From positions 12,316,470-12,380,469 of the forward strand of contig JAAOOA010000028.1 of the NCBI GenBank assembly GCA_012861695.1: DNA of 64,000 nt, written 5' to 3'. This document shows, in pieces, positions 55,084-64,000 of this stretch. The DNA is from Trematomus loennbergii. Lineage: Eukaryota > Chordata > Actinopteri > Perciformes > Nototheniidae. Each line of letters begins with the position of its first letter. Positions within the stretch are counted from its first letter, which is position 1. The notes under the pieces are model-generated. The model was given only the letters and a program-made list of their open reading frames with translations. It ran no database searches and was not told the origin of the DNA. The position numbers and the translations under genes are program-made.

Positions 55084-58000
55084 GTAAGAACTTTACTGAA
55101 TTTATACATAAAGTTTAGATAACAGTTTACCATGCAATGCCTGTCCTCTCTCGGGCTACTTTAATGTGTATACAAAATGTCTGTCATCTGTGTGTCGGCA
55201 TCTTAAAGTTATGAGTGATTTTGTTAATTGTGACATTTCTGTACAATTTTGACTTTTTTGGACTAGTTGCAATTTCACGATTATAACTTGTTTGCATCGT
55301 TTTATAAACGAAATGTATTCTTTTCAAATACAGAATAGGCTATTTTTTTTTATGTGTTTGAAAAATGCTACATTTAGTGATGAGTAAAAAAGGACTAATT
55401 TCTTTATACGATTTATTTTTTCATGACCATCTCTAATTTCGTTTTTATTAACCATCTAACGAAGATGACATTTGTATGATTGCACACAGCGTGTATTTTT
55501 GTTTAATGTCACTTGGTTGAAAGGTTGAATTAAATGTGTAACATATTTATCCGAAAATCACAGGCCATAACTTTTTTTTATTTTTCAGTACTGCCATTGT
55601 ACACAAAATTGAGAAAGAGTATATTCTAAAAACGAATCTCCTTTGGAAAATGTTTTTTATTATTGTAAATTAGAACAGCATGTGCCATATTCTGAAATAT
55701 ATTATTAATCTATTCTTAATGTTGTATTTACAAAGTTCCTGTCTCTTTCTTTTAAAAATCAGACAGTATTGATTTTTAAATAACATTTTAAACTTATTTT
55801 ACTTATATTACTAGTCTTTAATATACATTTTTAATTGGAACATTCTAATAGCCTAATATCAGAACAGAACAATGGTTGTAATTATTTTTAGATTACACAT
55901 GTGTAATTTTTGGATGACTCAGTCACACAGGCCAGACTTGAGCCTGATGCTGTCTTCAGTTATATCTTTTCAATCTAACATGAGGCCTTGAAGCTGTAAA
56001 ATGAGACATTAACACCAGTGTTCATAAAAGAGACAACAAGAGAACATAAAGAGGTACAACATGTATATATCTCAGTTACAAATCATTCTCAGTTATATTT
56101 TTAATTGCATTATATAAAAACAGCAGACAAACTGAAAAAAAACAATATAAAGATAAATGAACATCAATATCTGCTTATTTAAGATCACAGTGATGACAGT
56201 ATTGTTTAAAAGAAACCATCCCATTCATTAATTCAATTATATATACACTTAATTTCTCTATGATTCTTTAACAATGAGTAACAAAAATTAAGAAAAAACT
56301 CAGATAAAAGATAATGTTCTCTTCAAAGGTCAGCTCTGCACAATCCTTCAACTTCACGTTAAATGAGCGAGTCACATTTATATTCTGATATAACTCACTG
56401 AACAACAAATGCAACAACAAACCGTCAAAAACAATTTAATTATTTTTCTTCTACTCTAAATAGCCACTGTTGCGTGAGAAGAGCTTATCTGGTCCTAATT
56501 TAAGGATGAAGACAAAATAAGATCTAAAAGCTAATAAAATCAGAACATGCAGTTTAAAGAGATGCTGCTATAAACAAAATGTTATGAATTAGTGGGAAAA
56601 TAGGTAGACAGCAGACATCAAAATAAGTTTAATGTAAAATAATCATTCAAACATACATTAGGTTTTTTTTACAGCTCAACAACTACAGTGTTAAACGAAT
56701 CTTCTGGCTTTTCAATACATGTTATAGTAGTGTGTTGAGTTGATAGAGTGCCTTTTATTCAGACATATAACATGTGTTAACATTTTATATAAGGTAGGAT
56801 GTAGACCAACATGTTGTAATAATAAGAAATGTCACTTTTCAAAATCACATATAAAGAATACTAATAGTCTATTATCAAGAGCATGTTGTTGCTGTGTTAG
56901 GATGTCAAGACATAATATAACTTTATCATTTTGTAGCAGTGTGAAATAAACATCACACACTTTTCATTTAAGTTTTCCTCAGTCTGTATCTGTTTTTAAT
57001 GTTCATGTTCAATAATAATAATATTAATCATATACATAATATTAACAAATGTACTATTTTAGTATTTACAAAATACAGTACAGTTTTAACAGTTATCTAT
57101 CTACGGCTAGTACCACACTTTTTTAGCCTATAAGGATTTATTGTATTATAAAATAGCCATCATTTTTAAACAGCAGTGTATTGTTTGTTAATAGTCCAAA
57201 AACGTTTCAATGAGTATCATTTTATTATTTAAGTAAGAATATTTGTATTGCATGAAGAAGATGATTGGCTTTTACATTACACTTAGATGTAAAGTGTATT
57301 CATTTACATTCATAAACTTTGTCTGCAGCAGAATAGGTTTTAGGTGTACTTTTTATTTTCCTCTTTTTATTTGTTTTCGTCTCTTTGCAAACGCATACAA
57401 TGTATGTGTAATTAATTAATTAATACATTTCCTTATAAACAAGGTTACAGTGTCACTGTAAACAGTCGTGTTCCTTCTCACCAAAGTGTGTCGCTGTTTC
57501 CTCCTGCAGATGCATGTTACTGTACACTGCATCTCTTTACGCCTTTCTATGTGTTTAAGTTCTAACCCGTTAACATTAATTTCCCCTGCTCCTGAAACAC
57601 ACATTATGCTGGTGTGTAGGTGAGAAATGGAAACAATATAACCGACTGAATTTATTATTCCAATGTCACTGGTCGATCATAAACAGGCTGTAAACACCTA
57701 CATGCAGCATGCATTAGACCTACTGTAAATGGCTACATCATAAAGTGCCTTCTTGGATTATTTCCTTCTTTACTCAAAGGTTAGCATCTTCATCCTATAC
57801 CACAAGAGAGAACAAGCCAGCAGCAACAAGCCCAGACTTTTCTTACCTTCGTATCGATTTGAGAACATTTGATCCTGGATAATAGAGAATATTAGACAGG
57901 CTTCTCCTGACGTGAAAAATAGCCTACTATATGCTGTAAATCTATAAATCCTACTCCACAGTAAATTAACAACACAATACCATCCATGTTCAGCTTCTGT

Positions 58001-58594
58001 AAAACAACGACACTCAAACTTCTGAGTTAACAAAAATACGTATTTTGAGGAAAATAACACAAATTCGTTTTTCCAAAGAAAACGATAAAACCTGAGGATT
58101 TTTTAAAGAATTATAATTATGACATTTATGTTATAGACTGCATTATTATTAACCACTGCATTAACATGGGGGTGCATCTAATATGGCTAACAAGCGGATT
58201 TTTTCGATGCGATTCTTATTTCTATTTCAAAACAAAACCAGCAGCAACCTACAACCTGCTGTTTTATATTCCCGTTTATTTCCCCTAAATATCATAGGGC
58301 CTGTTTGACACATTTGATAGGCCCTGGGTCTGTATTCCCTCCTCCTCCTCCACCTCCTCATCATCATCATCATCATCCTCCCTCCCCTCGCCTCTCTCGC
58401 TGCTGCAAACGCTGCTCTCACACTCCTGTATGATCTGCTTTATCCGTAAGAGAGGATTTTCTACATAATATTGTTGGGAGCTCTTCCTTAATGCAGCGGG
58501 TTAAATTTAATATAAAATTAAAAGGAAAATCGCTTCTAACAGGCGTTGTGTTGCACTTTTGCCACGCTGGATATGCATATAGGCATCCCTCTCT

Positions 58595-58612
58595 CCCCCC
58601 CCCCCCCCCCCC

Positions 58613-58640
<28 letters not shown>
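58595..58640. repeat. Poly-C followed by (CT)n
   Basis: 19 C followed by a CT dinucleotide tract with one TTT interruption. Confidence 0.95.
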
Positions 58641-58645
<5 letters not shown>

Positions 58646-60328
58646 AATATCAAGCCCAGTTTATGGATGGAGTGCAGAAAGGACGTATTTTGGGACAAAT
58701 GACAATTCAATTAATTTAGACTTACAAAATCCAGAGAATGTGGACGTATTTTTGGAAGAAACTCAAGTAAATTGTGAGTATATTTGGCAGTGCCACATGT
58801 TTTTAAAATATCCTTTTGATTTTACAAATTGGATAGCGTAAAGAATATATTTCAATCAGAGAAAAGCTTATTTCGGTGTTTGCTTGTGCATTAGGCAATC
58901 AGAGAAATAAGAGAATACAATACATGTAGCCTAGACCAAAGCCTGAAAATACTTCTAAAATATGTTTATTCTTGGAGTAATTTATGTAACTGATCAATTG
59001 ATGCTAATATAATGACAACACATTTTGAATGCAATATTACAGCAACATTAAAGCATGTCAAATGTGCCATATGCTACGATCAGGCCTCTTGAGCAGCGCT
59101 CAATCCATGGGAAAAATCCTACAGGTTTTTTCTCATCATGCATGCCAATTAGCCCGCATTAAAGTTTATGCAAACTGCAGAATATTTAATGAGGCTCTTC
59201 GCTGCCATGTGCTCATGTGAGAAGTATTCATGTAGTGGTAGAGGAGGGGGAGGAGGGGGAGGAGGGGAGGGGGAGGCCCCGGGCTGCAGTGCAGAGTTCA
59301 GCAGGGAGATATTGTTGTGAGCCTGGGAAAGTGTAGCGGGGCTGACGCCAGACTCTGTTGTGAGGGGGGGTGGGGTGGGGGGGCACCCCGAGGATCCCAG
59401 ACCTGATTGTCATGTTAATTTCTCCCCGGCACGTTGTTGAACTTGATGTTGACTTCTTTCTTTTTTTGGAGGGTGAGAAAGGGGGAGTTAAATTTTCCCT
59501 GTCACTTGTTTGTGGGAAAATCCATCTGAGGACACACACACACGCACACACACACGGACACCTCGTCATTTGCAAGTAATTATCACAGTTGACTGAATGC
59601 ACTTTATCTCCGGGAATTAATAGTAGGTCCAAAATGTATTTCTGCAATAATTTGATTTGCAACTAAACGTTATAATGCATTTGAATACAGGGCTACTCTG
59701 GAGTGGTTAGATTTGATTTAATAGGTAAACCAATTAAGGCAACAAATGTTAGAGACAAAATGTGGGCAATATTAAGATTTGAGAGTTTTAAATACAATTT
59801 AGAATTTAAACACTAGTGATGGTGGGTTTGTACACGGGTACTGTTTCCCTTTATTGTTCATTACAGTGAACAGTGGCTTGGCATGATACTTTGCAAGCTA
59901 CAAGAAAGGGATGCACGTGTACCCAACGCCTGGTCGCGCATGCTCAGGAGCATTGAGGGCTGTGCATCCAATCAAAACGAACACTGCTCTCATGCCAATG
60001 TAGAACAAGGATTATATTTTGTTTCTTAAATAATTGTATGTGCCTTACTGCTCTTCTTAAACCACAGTGACCGCACACTGGTGTAAGTTCAATTACAGGA
60101 TGACAGTCAGCAGCAGAGGCCACAGCTGATTGCATCTTCTTATAAATGATGCAGAGTAGCAGAGGATTCATACAGTAGAGCTGGACCTGCAGCAGCCTGA
60201 CAGCAGAGCACCTCCATACTAACAGATTGCCCATGCGCAATAATCAGATATGTAACTGCTATCTGATGCAAGCTTCGTTTGGAAACCCAGACTGTAGCTC
60301 GCTGCTGCTCTTTTATTGGTTACCTGCA

Positions 60329-60536
<208 letters not shown>

Positions 60537-61499
60537 TCCTAGCACCTTTTTAAATATCCTTTTCAAACTTTAATAGATATTGGAAGTTGCTATTCTGGTC
60601 TTGTCTCTGTTACTGGCTTCTTTTATCATAGTGTGTGATTGTTATCTCATGCATTATCTCATCTTCTCAGCCCAGATATCAATCATATCATATTATCACA
60701 ATGGATCTGTATATTGCCTGAATATGCTATCAGGGGTTTAGCCATATACTGTAGGCGTGGGCCTTTTCTGCACCTATATTCCTCTGCAGAGCATGAGGCA
60801 TGCAAGCCTCAAGAGCTTTGTATGTTAGATTATATTAAAATAAAATAAAACACAGCAACATTTGTTTTAACTAAACATGGCTATTGTAAGTCATTGTGTT
60901 CTAATAATTAGCTAAAATGCAGCCAAAATCAGGTTATATGAAAGAGTAGCAACTAGCAAGCAATAGGCTTATTTTGCTGATGTTTCCAAATGCATTCAAT
61001 CACATCAGTAAATGTCTGTTCTCTCTTAGAGCTGATTGTTTAAAATAGCCTTATCAATTATTATATAATCATTTGGATGGTTGTGTTTTTAGCCTTTTGT
61101 TTTGCTTCTTTAAATTATGAAATGAAATATATCCTAACCTTCAATTAAAATTACTTCTATCATTTTAGCTTGTGTTTTCAACAGAAACAAATTAAATGTG
61201 AATTTGTCCGTAAATAGGTGTAGCTACAAAGCTGACATTTCCAAATCCTGAAAGTTTAAGAAATATCAATTTTAATTCTCAATAAAACAGCCATTTCTCT
61301 CAAAATGTCATCCACCCAGCTCCATCTGCAAAAAGAAATAATTACGCACTTCACTTTATTTTACGGCCAACCGAATGAGGACAACTGGGAGAGTTAAGTC
61401 CTGATTGACACACTTTAATTCATTTTCAAATTGGCGTTAATGATTTCAGATTCCCGCCTTTCTCCCTCTTTCTCTCCCTCTCTCTCTCCCCCCTCTCTC

Positions 61500-61763
61500 T
61501 CGCGCTGAGGCGGAGTTTATCCCCTCTGCTCAGCGCGTGGACTCTCTGCACTTGTCAGTCGCAGCTCGCGTGTGTGAGGGAGAGGACACATGCGAGTCTG
61601 TAGAGACACAGGACACTTTGTAGCTTTTATATTCTGCTCTTTTACAATATATACTCTCATCGGGAGCGATCAGCCTTTAATAACACAGAAACAAATCCAA
61701 TCCGGAAATTGTTGGAGGATACTGGCTGTAGTGGAGAGGAGTTATAGCCTAGCTGATGTTCAA
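61500..61763 (+). promoter_or_regulatory. Probable promoter and first exon of the mir-9 primary transcript
   Basis: After a CT-rich tract (61,459-61,502) there is a CpG-containing block (GCGCTGAGGCGG, CAGCGCGTGG, CAGCTCGCG) with no long open frame, ending in a strong splice donor CAA/GTAAGTG at 61,763/61,764. It sits 650 bp upstream of the hairpin on the same strand. Exon start is not defined by sequence. It may equally be an exon of another plus-strand gene continuing beyond the right edge. Confidence 0.45.
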
Positions 61764-62198
61764 GTAAGTGGGATGCTGGATTTATATAGGTGGTAGATTA
61801 TTTGGTTATAACTTTAATTCTGATTAGGAGGTTTTGAATGTGTTCCATCAGATTGATTGTGCTTTTGTGGTTTCCAGAAATGTAAATTATAGCTGTGACA
61901 TTACTGATGGCTGTTTGATGGGAACTTTGCTTGCCTGTTAGGCCTGATGCGGTATAATAGTGGCTCAAATCTGGAGCAGTGTAAAAGCTCAGTGTTTACC
62001 ACAGGCAGCCTGCACCCCTGGAACAATGTACGTTTATATATTACAAAATTACTGTAAATACTGGTTTTGATTGGGTTGCAAAATGACCGAAAAAGGTGCC
62101 TGCAATTGTTTTGCTTTGCCAATTCAAATGCTGATTTAGCACCAAAGTAGTCATGATGACTCCTTGTAGAGCAACACTGCAAGTTTGATTTGATATAA

Positions 62199-62200
<2 letters not shown>

Positions 62201-62277
<77 letters not shown>

Positions 62278-62311
62278 TGTGTGTGTGTGTGTGTTGTGTG
62301 TGTGTGTGTGG
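62201..62311. repeat. (TG)n/(TGCG)n microsatellite just upstream of mir-9
   Basis: About 110 nt of TG with a central run of five CGTG units; ends 107 nt before the mature miR-9-5p sequence. Confidence 0.97.
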
Positions 62312-62417
62312 GGCTCTCAGTGCAATGTGACCACATGCAGGCTCTCTCCTCTCTCTCGCACTCTCTCTGTGTGTACCGGAGAGGCGGCCCCTTTAAGAGA
62401 CGATGGCTTAGTTTGTA

Positions 62418-62440
62418 TCTTTGGTTATCTAGCTGTATGA
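62418..62440 (+). ncRNA. mature miR-9-5p
   Basis: Exact 23-nt match to the deeply conserved miR-9-5p, seed CTTTGGT at 62,419-62,425. Confidence 0.97.
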
Positions 62441-62451
62441 GTTTTAATTTC

Positions 62452-62473
62452 ATAAAGCTAGAGAACCGAAAGT
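62452..62473 (+). ncRNA. miR-9-3p arm with one substitution
   Basis: 22-nt match to miR-9-3p (ATAAAGCTAGA...ACCGAAAGT) except the base at 62,463, outside the seed. The change replaces an A-U pair of the stem by an A/G mismatch. Confidence 0.9.
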
Positions 62474-64000
62474 ACGAACTGACGCCGAGCACTTCGGATC
62501 CGGGGGCTCCCTCTCGCCTCGGCGTGGAGACGGAGAAGATGCCGGGGCAGCAGCAGCAGCGGCGGCGGGAGGAGGAGGCAGGAGGGACGGATGCTGAGGG
62601 AGGCTGCACGCCGCGAGGAGAGGAGTGCTGCACACCGGTGTGATTTTAGTGCTGGTCGTCCTCTGGTGGACAGGTGTCACCTGCGTGTTTATGAGGACGT
62701 GAATGTTGCTGCGTTCAGGTTCGCTTTTTGGGCATCGCGGTGATGCTGGGGCCTATTGAGGATCAATACATCTGCTCAACTTTAGCACAGAAGCTAGTGA
62801 TGCATGTGAGAAAACATACTTTAAAAAACACAACGCGTGCTCTTGTGTAGTTGTCATAACTGTGTGGGTGTTATAACATTAACACCTTGAGGGGTAAGAC
62901 AGAAATAGTTAAAGGATTCCTGTGATTGGTCCATCCAGGACTCACGTGACTGTGTTGGCAGCAGCAGCAGCATCACATCGCCTTTGAGGTCTCACATGTT
63001 GGTTATGGTGAGGGTTTTATAGGCCTACTAGTTGCCTTCATGCACGCCAATACTTAATGTGTATGAATTAATCCTGCAGAGCTGCATCTGCATGTAGACT
63101 CCCTGACTCCTCTGATACTGAGTGTATTTCCTTTATGAGTGCTGTACGCTAAGTGATGTCCCCTGGCTGTAATTTACTTGACATTAGGAGTGTGATGTAT
63201 AATTGGATGCGCATGTACATCACTTGGGTACAAGATGAAGGCTTATTAGAGTTTAAAAGACTGGTCTATTGTGTGCTAACATGCAGGATAAGAACTCAAG
63301 AACAGTGTTTTTGCATCATATCAGTGTCAACTATTGTTTTAGTTATACCCATCCAGACCCCGGAGGGTACCACACATCAAAATCAGTCATTTAGAGCCAA
63401 AGAAACTGTACATCGACAGGCGTTTCCAACGTGCTTTCATCACTGAATCCAAGTTAGACATGGCAGATATGTTATGTATGTTAAATTTGTGTTCCGCCGG
63501 GTGGATTATTTTTATGTTTGCCTGCTAGATACGAACAAAATAGGACATCGGCTCAGAGTTTGATCTATTCTTAGAGCAGAATCAGCAAGCCTAGGAGATG
63601 ACTGAATATCCCTGAAGTCCCAGCATGCTCTATTTAGACCATGACTGACAATATTTGATGTGCACCGTTAAACAAGGGAGCTTGGATCTTGTGTGTCTGC
63701 GTGTGTCTTGTTGAAGGTTTCATGAAAACCAGTATACAGTTTAAGCCAGAATACATTATTTGACCTCCATGTCCTCCAGCTTTTATTAATACAAAGACAT
63801 TTAATCATTTAAATATTATAAGATTATGTAATCTCTATCTTTTTGTATGATTCCACACTTATAGTGAGTATTTCTTGAATGTATCCTCTCATAATAGCCT
63901 AATTTGTATACAACATTTTTCGTGTTCAATCCTGTATTTCAGTAGCTAAGCAACTGTGATACTGCCCAGATGAAGCATGCTCTATGCTATTGTGTTGTGG

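Larger units (their letters stand above)
62407..62484 (+). ncRNA. mir9: mir-9 precursor hairpin
   Basis: Neural microRNA that represses progenitor and anti-neural targets. Positions 62,418-62,440 match the 23-nt mature miR-9-5p (starting TCTTTGGTTATC) without a mismatch. After an 11-nt loop (62,441-62,451), positions 62,452-62,473 match the miR-9-3p arm except for one base (G at 62,463 where the common form has T). The flanks also pair (GTTTGTA upstream with TACGAAC downstream), extending the stem beyond the Drosha cut. A perfect 5p, the right loop size and the complementary 3p arm leave little doubt. Fish carry several mir-9 copies; which one this is cannot be told from the hairpin alone. 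Confidence 0.97.
62380..62640 (+). promoter_or_regulatory. CpG-rich block around and downstream of mir-9
   Basis: Dense CpGs (CCGGAGAGGCGG, ACGCCGAGC, CGCCTCGGCG, GCGGCGGCGG, CACGCCGCG) contrast with the AT-rich surroundings. A short open frame (MPGQQQQRRREEEAGG..., 34 codons, 62,539-62,643) with CAG and CGG triplet runs lies here; I see no reason to treat it as a gene. Confidence 0.5.

Noticed and set aside
62539..62643. 34-codon frame MPGQQQQRRREEE... downstream of mir-9
   Set aside because: Short, triplet-repeat rich and in the CpG block; likely non-coding part of the primary microRNA transcript.

Overview
The window is teleost nuclear DNA, probably from a spiny-rayed (acanthomorph) fish. 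It is AT-rich, genes are split into small exons with GT..AG introns, and (CA/TG)n microsatellites are unusually dense (ten tracts over 50 bp, several over 150 bp). Fish-type MITEs, SINE/LINE tails and long-inverted-repeat elements fill the introns. There are no bacterial genes, operons, CRISPR arrays or rRNA genes.

Positions 1-37,700 (minus strand) hold one large gene, a lectican: an aggregating, hyaluronan-binding chondroitin sulfate proteoglycan, best called neurocan (ncan). Fifteen coding exons (26930 down to 140) can be joined with GT..AG junctions and one continuous reading frame of about 979 codons. In order they encode a signal peptide, an Ig V-type domain, two link modules, four small exons plus one large Ser/Thr-rich exon of the central domain, two EGF-like domains and the start of the C-type lectin domain. 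The rest of the lectin domain, the sushi domain and the 3' end lie left of position 1. A likely non-coding first exon is at 37,469-37,700, after a 10.5-kb first intron.

Positions 38-61 kb are mostly gene-poor. Three things stand out: an isolated minus-strand first exon with TATA box, Kozak start, signal peptide and splice donor (48.7-49.05 kb), of an unidentified secreted or membrane protein; a 70-nt uninterrupted poly-G run (52.34 kb); and a plus-strand TATA-type first exon with donor (55.0 kb).

Positions 61.4-62.7 kb hold a microRNA gene, mir-9, on the plus strand. The mature 5p sequence (62,418-62,440) is a perfect copy of miR-9-5p and the 3p arm (62,452-62,473) carries one substitution. 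It lies in a CpG-rich region downstream of a likely promoter and first exon. The ncan first exon and mir-9 are about 25 kb apart and point away from each other. In mammals the lecticans, HAPLN genes, MEF2 genes and mir-9 copies share paralogous chromosome blocks; this window is a compact lectican/mir-9 pair.

The main points for a second look are: mir-9 next to a neurocan-type lectican; a duplicated W-K-P-W-x-Y-L module in two separate central-domain exons; extra introns splitting the normally single Ig and lectin exons; and a duplicated microsatellite-bounded segment that ends a few bases from a splice donor.
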